A DNA stretch of 64,000 bases from Leisingera sp. ANG-M1 (GTDB lineage: Bacteria; Pseudomonadota; Alphaproteobacteria; Rhodobacterales; Rhodobacteraceae): contig NZ_JWLC01000024.1 in the NCBI RefSeq assembly GCF_000813745.1, positions 1-64,000 on the forward strand, in the 5' to 3' direction. Both the position numbers and the translations under genes were made by a program. The notes below the pieces were generated by a model, which was given only the letters and a program-made list of their open reading frames with translations, searched no databases and was not told the origin of the DNA. Numbering within the stretch: the first letter of the stretch is position 1; the number at the start of each line of letters is the position of its first letter. Positions 8,153-16,648 of the stretch are shown one piece after another.

Positions 8153-8620
8153 TCAGACGTCAAAAGGTTCGGCGACAAGGCCGGTTGCGGCAAAAGCCGA
8201 GGCGATTGATGGCAAGATGTCCCAGGCCTGGGCTGCGATTGCCCAGCCGCCCGGGTTCCGGATCAGCAGGAAGGCGCTGATGTCTTCAGTGACTTCAGTG
8301 CGGTTCTCGTGCATCTCGCAGCCGGCCATTGCGACGGCGACGCTTCCGGCAACCCAGATGTGCAGGCCGCAGCCTTTCTCCTCGAACACTGGGATATGGC
8401 CGCTGTCGCGCAGTCCGGCCATTCTAGCGGCGAAGTCCTGTGCGGACTGGGCCCGGGCCGGGCGGGCGGAGGCGAAGAGCTGAGCTTCCGGCAGGTAAGC
8501 TCCGGTCAGTGCGGCGGTGTTGGGCGGTGTTTCTTCGTCCCAGCACAAGGCGCGGAACTGGCGGGCAATCAGCGCCGCGATCTCCTCTCGGTCGGCTGCG
8601 GTTTGGCTGGCGGCTGTCAT
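8153..8620 (-). CDS. NTF2-like/SnoaL-like small protein
   Basis: 155 residues. The helical N-terminus 'DREEIAALIARQFRALCWDE' followed by beta-rich segments 'GCGLHIWVAGSVAVAMAGCE' and 'TEDISAFLLIRNPGGWAIAA' has the look of the NTF2-like (DUF4440/SnoaL) cone fold. The fold serves small-molecule isomerases, hydratases and binding proteins, so no reaction can be named. Its start overlaps the amidase stop by four bases, tying it to that operon. Confidence 0.65.
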   Translation of the reverse strand: MTAASQTAADREEIAALIARQFRALCWDEETPPNTAALTGAYLPEAQLFASARPARAQSAQDFAARMAGLRDSGHIPVFEEKGCGLHIWVAGSVAVAMAGCEMHENRTEVTEDISAFLLIRNPGGWAIAAQAWDILPSIASAFAATGLVAEPFDV

Positions 8621-9909
8621 GCTGGTGTCTCCGTCGTGAGCTGTGAAAGCAGCGGTGCAAGTGTTCCGGCGCAGGCCAGAATGCTGCTGTCGCTGCCGGC
8701 AGGGCCGGTAAGGGTTAACGAATGCCCGGGCCTGGCAGCGTCAGCAGGTATTGCAAGGGACGGCATGTTCAGAAAGGCAAGCGGCATCGTCAGGCTCAGG
8801 GCCCTGGTGTTTTCCTGGGCGAACCGGGCGGCGTTGGAGGAAACTGTGTCCAGACGGGGCGGGGCTGACGGAACCGTTGGCAACAGCATCAGGGCATCCT
8901 GCAGGTCCCGATTGGCGAGCGCTTGCAGGCGCTTGCGCGCCGCCATTAGCTGCCGGGCATTTGCAGGTTTAACCGGCAGCGCGGCCTGAAGCCTGCGGCG
9001 GACATTGGGATCAATCGCCGGATTGCTGAGGCGGGCAAACCGGGCCAGGGTGCCTGGCGCTTCGGCGGCGACAAGTGTTCCGAAGCGTTCAAAAAGCGCG
9101 CGGATTTCTTCCAGCGCGGCAAAAGGACGGATCTCTACAGACCAGCCGCTTTCACGCATCCGTGCGGCGGCTGCGAGCAGCAAACCCTCAATCTCAGAAG
9201 ACAGGCATCCCAGGCTGGCAATGTCAGGAATGACGATCCGCTGGGGCAGGGCTGAATAGGATGTCGGCATGTTGCCCCGCAAAGCAACATCCAGAGCTAT
9301 CAGCCCGTTCAAATCCCGCGCCAATGGCCCTGGTGTGTCGAGCGACGGGGCCAGCGGCAGGATGCTGCTGCTGTCATAACGGCCCATGGTCGGACGGAAG
9401 CCAAACAGCCCCTGGTAGGCGGCCGGGACACGGGTAGAGCCGGAGGTATCTGTGCCAATCGCAAGGTCCGCGATGCCAAGCGCCAGGGCCGAGGCGCAGC
9501 CGGAGGAGGAGCCGCCGGGCACAAGATCCGGGTCCAACCCATTGCGCGGGGTGCCGAAATGCGGGTTCAGGCCAAGCCCGGAGAAGGCAAACTCCGACAG
9601 GTTCGCGTGGCCCATCGGGATGGCCCCTTGCGCCTTTAGGCGCTGAACCAGCGGTGCGTCTGCTGCTTCAGCCTGGGCAATGAAACTCAGCGAGCCGGCA
9701 GTGGTCGGCAGGCCGGCCAGCGCGATATTGCCCTTGATCACAACAATTTTGCCGTCGAGCGGGCCAAGCAAGCCTCCCTCTGCCCGCCGCCGGTCAGACT
9801 GCCGCGCCAGCTCAAAAAGCGCAGCATCGTTGCGGCGGATGAAAATACCTGCGGCATCGGGCTGATCGGCCCGGCCCAATGCGCGGGCAAGACGGGTGAC
9901 AGCTGACAT
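8617..9909 (-). CDS. Amidase-signature hydrolase (AtzF/allophanate-hydrolase-like)
   Basis: 430 residues of the amidase signature family. The Ser-cisSer-Lys triad is visible: K59 in 'VVIKGN', S134 in 'PGGSSSGCASALALG' and S158 in 'GTDTSGSTRVPA'. It hydrolyses a C-N amide bond in an unknown substrate. The family's cyanuric-acid and allophanate branches are suggested by the neighbouring amidohydrolase, but this is only an inference. The start overlaps the polysaccharide-deacetylase stop by one base (TGATG), and the stop overlaps the next gene by four, so it is translationally embedded in the operon. Confidence 0.85.
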   Translation of the reverse strand: MSAVTRLARALGRADQPDAAGIFIRRNDAALFELARQSDRRRAEGGLLGPLDGKIVVIKGNIALAGLPTTAGSLSFIAQAEAADAPLVQRLKAQGAIPMGHANLSEFAFSGLGLNPHFGTPRNGLDPDLVPGGSSSGCASALALGIADLAIGTDTSGSTRVPAAYQGLFGFRPTMGRYDSSSILPLAPSLDTPGPLARDLNGLIALDVALRGNMPTSYSALPQRIVIPDIASLGCLSSEIEGLLLAAAARMRESGWSVEIRPFAALEEIRALFERFGTLVAAEAPGTLARFARLSNPAIDPNVRRRLQAALPVKPANARQLMAARKRLQALANRDLQDALMLLPTVPSAPPRLDTVSSNAARFAQENTRALSLTMPLAFLNMPSLAIPADAARPGHSLTLTGPAGSDSSILACAGTLAPLLSQLTTETPA

Positions 9910-10796
9910 CAGAACAGGACCGGTTTGGTGTAATAGGGCAGTTCTTCCACCCGGACGGCGTTTGGATCTTTCGCGGCCTCGGTGCGGACATGGGTTGCAA
10001 TTTCATGCAGCGGGGCGAACCAGACATCGCCGCGCTCCAGCACATCTTCCAGCCAGGTCTCCACCTGCCGCCAGCGCGCCAGACGCCCGGTCAGGAAGGG
10101 GTGCCAGATCGCCAGCCAGAACCCGCCGGCTTCATATTGCGCCTCGAATTCTTCCCAGAACCCCTCAAGTCCGCGGCTCGGCCCAGCCACCGGCATCATA
10201 TAGCCGATCTCATCATAGTGGGCGAAGGGCGGCCAATCGTCGGTGCCCCAATGGACCGGAAGCTCAACCAGCGACCCGGCGGAGGTGTTCATCAGGTAGG
10301 GCACATCATCGGCCATCAGTGAGCTTTCGTACTCGAACCCGTGTTCGATCAGCAGGTCGATCACCGTCTGCGTCACATTGTAGACAGGCGCGCGGTAGCC
10401 TTTGGGTGTGTTGCCCAGTACCCGTTTGTGGCTGTCCAAGGCCCTCTCGAACCACTCCCGCTGCTCGGCAGGCCCGTGTGCGGTGGGGTCTTCGTGCAGA
10501 TAGCCATGGTGGCCGATTTCATGGCCGTCCTTCAGGATCATCTCCATGGCGCCGGGGTATTGCTCGACGACCCATCCAGGGGCAAAGAACGACTGTTTCA
10601 AACCAAACCGGCGGTAGGTTTCCAGAATGCGCGGGATGGCAACCGTAGGGCCGTATCTGCCCATCGAGATGGGATAGAGCCGGTCGTGGCCGTCTTTGGG
10701 GCGGGAGATATGGATGAGGCTGTCAGCGTCAATGTCAAAGCTGATGGCACAGGCGCAACGCGCGCCGTTCGGCCATTTGATGGGCTTGCGGATCAT
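9909..10796 (-). CDS. Polysaccharide-deacetylase-family hydrolase (PuuE/allantoinase-like)
   Basis: 295 residues. The NodB-type fold shows D21 and D23 in 'SFDIDADS' and the zinc motif H97-x3-H101 in 'GHHGYLHE'. 'GYRAPVYNVTQTVIDLLIEH' matches the family's RxPxG-like motif. The long form with a C-terminal 'FWLAIWHPFLTGR' resembles the PuuE-like cofactor-independent allantoinase branch, which opens cyclic amides, rather than chitin-type deacetylases. The four-base overlap with the upstream amidohydrolase and one-base overlap with the amidase suggest consecutive steps in ring opening and amide cleavage. Allantoin as substrate is not shown. Confidence 0.82.
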   Translation of the reverse strand: MIRKPIKWPNGARCACAISFDIDADSLIHISRPKDGHDRLYPISMGRYGPTVAIPRILETYRRFGLKQSFFAPGWVVEQYPGAMEMILKDGHEIGHHGYLHEDPTAHGPAEQREWFERALDSHKRVLGNTPKGYRAPVYNVTQTVIDLLIEHGFEYESSLMADDVPYLMNTSAGSLVELPVHWGTDDWPPFAHYDEIGYMMPVAGPSRGLEGFWEEFEAQYEAGGFWLAIWHPFLTGRLARWRQVETWLEDVLERGDVWFAPLHEIATHVRTEAAKDPNAVRVEELPYYTKPVLF

Positions 10797-12343
10797 TGCA
10801 GGTCCTTTCCTGTCGGCGAGGGCCGGGCGCCGTAGCGCGTCACCGGCGGATGAGTGTCGGCGGCCCAGGCGTCCCACCGCGCGTACCAGCGCATCAGGTA
10901 GGGGCGCAGATCGCGTTGCAGCTGCCGGGCCGCAGGGCTGGGCGGGTTGGCGTCTGCTTCCTGCTGCACGCGGTTCATCAGGGACCGCTCATCTATCCCC
11001 GTGCAGATACGGCTGTGCAGAACCGGCCGGCCGCCCACCAGAACGTCGCGCACATCATCTGCCTTGGCGCGGCCCACGATCAGCTCCAGCGGATCTGCAG
11101 CGGTGCTGCTCCAGGGGGCCAGGAGACGCTGCAGATTCAGAACCACCGCATCTGCGCAAAACCCTGGGTGCAGCCGGCCCAGCTCATCTTCCCGGCCCAT
11201 GAGGCGCGCACCGTGTTCTGTTGCCATTGCGAAGACCTGCTGAGCTGTCAGCGACTGTGCCGTGCTATGAGGCGGCCGGTTCAGGTTGAGCGCCAGCCGC
11301 ATTTCGGCAAACATATCCTCGTCGCCGGCCAGCGAAGTGCCGTCCATGCCGATGGCAGTTGCTACCCCTGCTTCCACCATGGCAGCAGCCGACGCGATCC
11401 CTGATCTCAGTCGCAGGTTGGAGCTGGGGTTATGGCTTACTTGGGTTCCGCTGCGGGCGAGGCGGTCAATGTCTTCGCCGGTTGCCCAGACCGCATGCGC
11501 CAGAGACAAACGCCCGGTCAACAGCCCGGTGTTTTCGAAATGCCGGATGACTGAGCCGCCGCGGATGCGCGGGCTTTCGATGCTCTCATAGTGGCTTTCC
11601 AGCACGTGAGTCTGGATACGGGTATCCAGGCGTTCAGCCGCCGCCGCGATCTGCTGCAGCAGCCCATCCGGGGTCCACTGCGGGCCGGTGGGGCCGAACC
11701 AGAAATTCTGAAAGCCGTTCCCCTGCGGCACCAGAGTACCGATCAGGGCGAGATATTCTGCAGGTGCCAGTCTCTGCCTGCGGGCCTCGCTTTCCAGCAG
11801 CCGGGTGCGCAATCCTGGCGGAAGAGTTGCGAGGAAGGCGGCTTCCTCTCCGGACCCATGCACGATGCGGTTCTGCCAGCGCTCGCCAGGGGCGATGGAG
11901 GCCCTTATCCCGGCATCACGGTAGGCTGCCGCTTTTTCATGCAGCCGTGTTTCGGCAACTGCCCGCGACGGCCCGGCGGCACACATGTCCACCACAGCCG
12001 TCACCCCCGAACGCAGCAGCCGAAAAGCTGAGTAAGCCGTCGAGGCATAGTTGGACAGCCCGGTCATGGCGGGGCCGCTGAACATCCAAGGTTCCAGAAA
12101 GTCGTCGGCAACCGCGTGGTTGAGCAGTTCCGGCCCATAGCAATGGTGATGCGCGTTGATCAGCCCCGGCAGAATGGCGCAGTCAGGGCCGCCCCATTCC
12201 GGTATGCCCGGATGAGCCGCCCGCATGTCCGCTGCCGGTCCGGTTTTTGCAACGCGCCCATGGTGGACCAGGACCGCATGGTCCTGGCACACATCTGTGG
12301 CGGAAAGCACCACCCAGCGGCCAGTCAGCAGCAGATCATCCAT
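10793..12343 (-). CDS. Amidohydrolase (8-oxoguanine/cytosine deaminase, TrzN/AtzA-like subfamily)
   Basis: 516 residues. The metal site begins with 'ILPGLINAHHH' (HxH at H65 and H67), continues with 'RIQTHVLES' and includes 'VSHNPSSNLRLRSGI', the hallmark of the aminohydrolase subgroup that contains 8-oxoguanine deaminase, guanine deaminase, SsnA and the triazine hydrolases TrzN and AtzA. These enzymes remove an amino or halide group from N-heterocycles. The start follows DUF1989 by 12 bp and the end overlaps the next gene by four. It is the best clue that the operon degrades an N-heterocyclic compound. Confidence 0.85.
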   Translation of the reverse strand: MDDLLLTGRWVVLSATDVCQDHAVLVHHGRVAKTGPAADMRAAHPGIPEWGGPDCAILPGLINAHHHCYGPELLNHAVADDFLEPWMFSGPAMTGLSNYASTAYSAFRLLRSGVTAVVDMCAAGPSRAVAETRLHEKAAAYRDAGIRASIAPGERWQNRIVHGSGEEAAFLATLPPGLRTRLLESEARRQRLAPAEYLALIGTLVPQGNGFQNFWFGPTGPQWTPDGLLQQIAAAAERLDTRIQTHVLESHYESIESPRIRGGSVIRHFENTGLLTGRLSLAHAVWATGEDIDRLARSGTQVSHNPSSNLRLRSGIASAAAMVEAGVATAIGMDGTSLAGDEDMFAEMRLALNLNRPPHSTAQSLTAQQVFAMATEHGARLMGREDELGRLHPGFCADAVVLNLQRLLAPWSSTAADPLELIVGRAKADDVRDVLVGGRPVLHSRICTGIDERSLMNRVQQEADANPPSPAARQLQRDLRPYLMRWYARWDAWAADTHPPVTRYGARPSPTGKDLQ

Positions 12344-12355
12344 CCCGAAACCGCC

Positions 12356-13051
12356 TCAACCGCTGGTGACGCGGAATTCGAGCCGTTCCGGCGAGGCGCC
12401 TTCGCCATTCACCGGCGTCACATCTTGAGGGCAGGCCGACATAACCGCAATCACGTCGGTTTCGGCACGGAATGACATCTGGTCGCCGGGTTTAGACACC
12501 GGGGGCTCGAAACTGGTGCTGCCGTTTGGCTGCACCGGCACGTTCATCCAAAGATTAAAAGGAGCCGGGACCGCTGGCGCCCGCAGGCCAATCGCAATCA
12601 ACGCCTGCCGGAGATTATCGGTGCAGTTGTCGTGGTAGTCATCGACGCCAAGCTGCCGGTAGCGGTTGTGATCGCAAGCGGCAATCACGGTGTCATGCAC
12701 ACCGGGCGAGGTGTCTTCGGTGATGGTCATCAGCGGGCGGCGCAGGTTCGAGACCACGCCGTCGCCCACCTTCGGGAAGATTGAGCCAAGCGAGGTGTGC
12801 AGATGCTCCATTGAGCTGTATTCGTTCAGGTCATCCGCCGCGAAGATCCAGAAGTCGCAGACCTGGAAGCCGGCAGGATTGATGACTGTCAGGGTCTGCC
12901 CCTTGCTGACCCGCACGGCCAAGCCGCAGCGGGCGGGGATCTCATACAGCTTGCCGGGTTCAGGCGTGCCATCGGCCGAGATGGCAATCTCTATGCTGCG
13001 GTTGGTGCCGTCTGGCTGGCCGGGGTCGAATGTGGTGGCGGAGGGGATCAT
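12356..13051 (-). CDS. DUF1989 (urea-carboxylase-associated) family protein
   Basis: 231 residues with 'YEIPARCGLAVRVSKGQTLT', 'AGFQVCDFWIFAADDLNEYS', 'DTVIAACDHNRYRQLGV' and 'FNLWMNVPVQPNGSTSFEPP', all characteristic of the DUF1989 family encoded beside urea carboxylase. The family binds a metal and is linked to guanidine, urea and amine metabolism, but this branch has no assigned reaction. It is monocistronic here, where family members often occur as tandem pairs. It lies 12 bp before the amidohydrolase, in the same transcription unit. Confidence 0.85.
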   Translation of the reverse strand: MIPSATTFDPGQPDGTNRSIEIAISADGTPEPGKLYEIPARCGLAVRVSKGQTLTVINPAGFQVCDFWIFAADDLNEYSSMEHLHTSLGSIFPKVGDGVVSNLRRPLMTITEDTSPGVHDTVIAACDHNRYRQLGVDDYHDNCTDNLRQALIAIGLRAPAVPAPFNLWMNVPVQPNGSTSFEPPVSKPGDQMSFRAETDVIAVMSACPQDVTPVNGEGASPERLEFRVTSG

Positions 13052-13160
13052 GGCGGGCAGACCTTTGTCGTGGTGGTTTTCCAAAGCACACACCAAAGGC
13101 CCGCCCGCGAAAACTGAGGAATCTTCAGGCCAGAGAGAAGAAAATCTAAGCTGAGCGTGG

Positions 13161-13946
13161 TCAGCCCTGCACTGCACCGCGATCCGCGTTCAGAGTCTGA
13201 CCGGTTATGTTGGCCGCCAGCGGGGACGCGAGATAAAGATAGCTGAGCGCGACATCATCGGCAGATTGCACCCCGGGCAGGGATTGCTCCGCGCTGATTT
13301 CCTGGGCGATGACATCTTCGGCCGCACCGCGCTCCCGTGCCATTTCCTGCAGTGTGTTCCGGGCAGGGCCGGTCATGACCCAGCCCGGGCAGACTGCGTT
13401 GACCCGGATGCCGTGCGGGCCAAGCTCTTTGGCAATAGAGCGCATGAAGCCGATGTTGGCGTGTTTGGAGGCCACATAGGCGCTGAGTTCTGGCACTGCG
13501 GTACTGCCCCAAATGGATGCTGTGATGATAATCCGCCCGCCAGGCCCCATTTGCGGCAGCGCGGCGCGGGTGGTCAGATAGGTTCCGATGGTGTTGATCT
13601 CGGTCACCCGGCGGAACAGCGTCTCGGCCCTCGCGCTGCGGTCGCTGATCGGGGTGACAGCCTCCAGCCCGGCGTTGGCGACAAACACACCCAGCGGGCC
13701 TGCCTGCGCAAAAACCTCATCAACCCTGGCACTGTCGGTGATGTCGCAGGTCCAGCCGGTCACGCTTTGACCGGTTTCATCTGCGATTTGGCGGGCGGCA
13801 TCATGTATTTCCTCCCCCTGTGCGAGGATGTGCAGGTTTGCGCCATGCTGCGCAAAGGCGCGGGCCACGCCATAGCCAATCCCCCGGCTGGCACCGGTTA
13901 CCATGACGGTCTGGCCGCTGAAGCCCACTGTCGCGGGATGAGTCAT
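13161..13946 (-). CDS. Short-chain dehydrogenase/reductase
   Basis: 261 residues of the classical SDR type. The cofactor motif is 'TGASRGIG' (17-24), and the catalytic residues are S144, Y157 and K161 ('YVASK'). 'ALAANITGQTLNADRGAVQG' at the end is the usual C-terminal loop. It oxidises or reduces a hydroxyl/keto group in the pathway, probably with NAD(H). It is 65 bp after the VOC gene and 109 bp before the DUF1989 gene. Confidence 0.87.
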   Translation of the reverse strand: MTHPATVGFSGQTVMVTGASRGIGYGVARAFAQHGANLHILAQGEEIHDAARQIADETGQSVTGWTCDITDSARVDEVFAQAGPLGVFVANAGLEAVTPISDRSARAETLFRRVTEINTIGTYLTTRAALPQMGPGGRIIITASIWGSTAVPELSAYVASKHANIGFMRSIAKELGPHGIRVNAVCPGWVMTGPARNTLQEMARERGAAEDVIAQEISAEQSLPGVQSADDVALSYLYLASPLAANITGQTLNADRGAVQG

Positions 13947-14011
13947 CTTGCTGTCTCCTGAAAAAAGGCGGCGTCGGCCGGAGCGGGCACCGCGGTAATT
14001 GGGGGAGCTTG

Positions 14012-14572
14012 TTACCAGTCCGCCCCGTTAGGCGGCGGGGCAGGGAACCAGCTTTCCGGCTCGGGATAGTCCCAGCCTTCGGGGAAATGATAAGTCTCGA
14101 ATGTGGTGCCTGTGACGTCTTCGGTATCGAAGAAGGCAAAGGCGTTCTGGCCCTGCCATTTTCCGGACTGCACCATCTTGAAACCGCGTTTTTCCAGTTC
14201 GCTGATACGGGTTTCCCAAGGTATATCGTTGCAGTCATAGGCCACGTGGTGGAACCCCGGGCCGTGCTTGTCGAGGAAGTCCTGAAAAATCGAAGGCCCC
14301 CAAAGCGGCTGCATCAGCTCCCAGATCATGTTGCCGGATTGGGCAAAACAGACTTTGAGCGCAAATTTGCAGGGTTCGCCTTTATATGTCTGGTCCGATA
14401 CCGTTTCCGGCGAAAAGGTGTAAACGGCCCATGGGCCAATCCCTAGCCGGCAGAGGCCCTCCATAGTTTTCTCGTGGTCATCGGTGACAATGCACAGCTC
14501 AACCGCATTGCCGAGGAAGCTGTTTGACAGCGTCTCGCCGTCAACAACCGAGGGCAGCTTGGAAAGGTCCAT
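14012..14572 (-). CDS. VOC (glyoxalase/methylmalonyl-CoA epimerase-like) protein
   Basis: 186 residues. The N-terminal 'AVELCIVTDDHEKTMEGLCR' and the central 'GPGFHHVAYDCNDI' mark two beta-alpha-beta-beta-beta units of the vicinal oxygen chelate fold, with likely metal ligands in these strands and in 'GTTFETYHF'. Members include epimerases, glyoxalases and extradiol dioxygenases. The size and 'LGIGPWAVYTFSP' are epimerase-like, but the substrate is unknown. It starts 11 bp after the SnoaL-like gene ends. Confidence 0.75.
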   Translation of the reverse strand: MDLSKLPSVVDGETLSNSFLGNAVELCIVTDDHEKTMEGLCRLGIGPWAVYTFSPETVSDQTYKGEPCKFALKVCFAQSGNMIWELMQPLWGPSIFQDFLDKHGPGFHHVAYDCNDIPWETRISELEKRGFKMVQSGKWQGQNAFAFFDTEDVTGTTFETYHFPEGWDYPEPESWFPAPPPNGADW

Positions 14573-14583
14573 GGGCAGCGGCT

Positions 14584-15045
14584 TTACTTCTGCGAGCCGT
14601 CGACACCGGCAATGGCCAGATGCGGCAGCGGCATGACGCCCAGCTGGAAGAACAGGCCCAAGGTATCTTCGTGATAGAGGTAATCAGTGACCTTGCCGTT
14701 CTCATCGAACTTGAACCACTCGGCACCATAGATGTCGACTTTGCGCCCGGTGCCGGGAATGCCATAGAAGTCGCCCTGGTGGGTGCCGCGCAGGCGGAAG
14801 CGGGACATCACGGTGTTGCCATCGGCCACTAGGTCAATCGCGTCTTCGTGGATGTCGGGGAACGCCTCGCGCCAGAACGCCACCAGTTTTTTGAAGCCAT
14901 CACGGCCGGAAGGCCAGCCATCCAGCAGAAGGCCGTGGCGCACGTCTTCGTCAAAGATCTCGTCGACGCGCTGCATATCGTTCTTGTTCCAGCAGGTGGC
15001 GTAGATGTCAGCCACTGTGGCCTTGTTGCGTTCCTGATCGGTCAT
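14584..15045 (-). CDS. SnoaL-like polyketide-cyclase/ester-cyclase family protein
   Basis: 153 residues. 'ATVADIYATCWNKNDMQRVD', 'GFKKLVAFWREAFPDIHEDA' and 'VMSRFRLRGTHQGDFYGIPG' are typical of the SnoaL-like family, a cone-shaped NTF2 fold. The start at 15045 follows a GGAGG-type site. It is the first gene of the nine-gene minus-strand operon, facing the ABC substrate-binding protein across 283 bp that must contain both promoters. The function within the pathway is unknown; isomerase or hydratase is typical of the fold. Confidence 0.8.
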   Translation of the reverse strand: MTDQERNKATVADIYATCWNKNDMQRVDEIFDEDVRHGLLLDGWPSGRDGFKKLVAFWREAFPDIHEDAIDLVADGNTVMSRFRLRGTHQGDFYGIPGTGRKVDIYGAEWFKFDENGKVTDYLYHEDTLGLFFQLGVMPLPHLAIAGVDGSQK

Positions 15046-15328
15046 GGAAACCTCCTTTTGAATTTCCCGAATAAGTGAGGCGCACGGGCCGTTTCTGTCA
15101 CCCGACGAAACCTCAGCCCTTGGATGAGGAGATTTCAGGCGCGGATCCCGCGGGCCGCGGTTAGTGTCGGGATGCACAGCGTCCGGCATGGGCGCTCTGC
15201 GGCCTCACAGGCCTCTGTTCAGCAAGGATCTGTAAGCCTGCCCGCAGTCTGCGGTTTGCGGCAGGGCGTCTGTGCGCCCGGGGCGGAGCCTTGCCAAAAA
15301 CACAGCTGTTCCAACGGGAGGAACTTAC

Positions 15329-16543
15329 ATGGTTTTCAATTCTCTAAAGGTCCGGGCAAAGGCCGGTCTGCTTGCCGGTGCTATTGCCGCGGCAGGGAGC
15401 GCGGCCCATGCCGATACCATTTCGCTTGGCGCGCCGATTCCGCTGACCGGTTATTTCGCCGCGGATGGTGAAACGATGGAGCAGGCAATCAATCTGGCGG
15501 TTGGTGAAATCAACGCAGGCGGCGGGCTGCTCGGCAATCAGGTCGAGGTTGTGACCTTCGATATCGGCGACCTGACCCCGGATAAGCTGGCGGCGGCCGC
15601 CGCCAATCTGATCGAGCGGGAACAAGTCAGCGCTTTGATCAACGGTTACGGCGGCATGGGGCCGGATATTCCTGCCTTCTGCCCCTACGGCATTCCCTAC
15701 ATCCACAATGACGCGGTGATCGGCGTTGTCGACCTGGCCGAGCGGATGCGCTGCAACGCGATCTTCAATGCCTCCGACGTCGGCTTGAACTACGGCCGGG
15801 CTCAGTTCGACATGGTGCTGAAAACCGGCCACGCGTTTGAGACCAAACGCCTGGCAATTGTGCATGGCGATTTCGAATGGGACATCAACAACGCCAAATC
15901 CATGGCCGCTGCCGCCGAAGAAGCAGGCTGGGACGTCGTCTATGTGCAGGAAGTGCCTTATGACACCGTGGAATGGACCGGTATTCAGTCGCAGATCCGC
16001 GAGGCCGCACCGTCGCTGATCCACCTGGAGGCGCTGGAGCCTGCCGTCGCCACCACTTTCCTGTCGCAATACAAGGACAAGCCCGCAGGCAAGGCGCTGC
16101 TGAACGTCGGGTATATCGGCGCGACCACCGGCCTTGACGATGTGATCGCCCAGGGGCAGGCGGAAGGCTTGCTGGCCTTCACCCTGAATGCGCATCAGGA
16201 AAACGAGGCCGGTGCGGAATTTGTTGAAAGCTGGAAGGCTGCCTATGGAAGCGAGCCTTCGGTCAGCCTGGCCGCTGCGGTCTATGACATGGTGAATATG
16301 TGGGCTGCCGCTGTCGAACAGGTAGGCGATGCCTCAGACCATGCGGCCGTTGCCGAGGCCATCCGCACCATGAAGTACCAGGGGCTGGTCGGAACCTTTG
16401 CGTTCAACGACCGCAACTTCATTGACAACGGGCCGGACACCCAGCCTGCGCAGCTGTTCCAGGTGCAGAACAACGAGCGCGTCCGTGTTGTGGTGGGCGA
16501 TCAAAAGGTCGCCGACATCGTGACTCCTTCCTGGATCAAGTAA
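15329..16543 (+). CDS. Periplasmic substrate-binding protein of a Liv-type (HAAT) ABC importer
   Basis: 404 residues starting at ATG 15329, with GGGAGGA at 15316-15322. The N-terminal signal peptide ends near 'GSAAHA'. 'ISLGAPIPLTGYFAADGETM' and 'AINLAVGEINAGGGLLGNQV' are standard for the LivK/AmiC-type periplasmic fold (Peripla_BP_6). The ligand cannot be read from sequence. The divergent operon of amidohydrolases and the downstream amidase suggest an amide or N-heterocycle rather than a plain amino acid. It is followed by a terminator hairpin and then livG-like genes, as is common for highly expressed binding proteins. Confidence 0.9.
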   Translation: MVFNSLKVRAKAGLLAGAIAAAGSAAHADTISLGAPIPLTGYFAADGETMEQAINLAVGEINAGGGLLGNQVEVVTFDIGDLTPDKLAAAAANLIEREQVSALINGYGGMGPDIPAFCPYGIPYIHNDAVIGVVDLAERMRCNAIFNASDVGLNYGRAQFDMVLKTGHAFETKRLAIVHGDFEWDINNAKSMAAAAEEAGWDVVYVQEVPYDTVEWTGIQSQIREAAPSLIHLEALEPAVATTFLSQYKDKPAGKALLNVGYIGATTGLDDVIAQGQAEGLLAFTLNAHQENEAGAEFVESWKAAYGSEPSVSLAAAVYDMVNMWAAAVEQVGDASDHAAVAEAIRTMKYQGLVGTFAFNDRNFIDNGPDTQPAQLFQVQNNERVRVVVGDQKVADIVTPSWIK

Positions 16544-16557
16544 CGGTCCGGGCACCT

Positions 16558-16602
16558 GCCGCGCCTTCGCTCTCCCCCCTTCTCCGGAGGCGCGGCATTT
16601 TT
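16558..16602 (+). terminator. Hairpin with T-run between binding protein and ATPase genes
   Basis: GCCGCGCCT (16558-16566) pairs with AGGCGCGGC (16588-16596), followed by ATTTTT. The 9-bp GC-rich stem plus T-run is a classical intrinsic terminator 14 bp past the stop codon. It is probably leaky, giving more binding protein than membrane components. Confidence 0.8.
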
Positions 16603-16648
16603 CAGACAGCAGGCCTGATGCAGGCAAACCGTCCAGAAAGCTCTCTTC

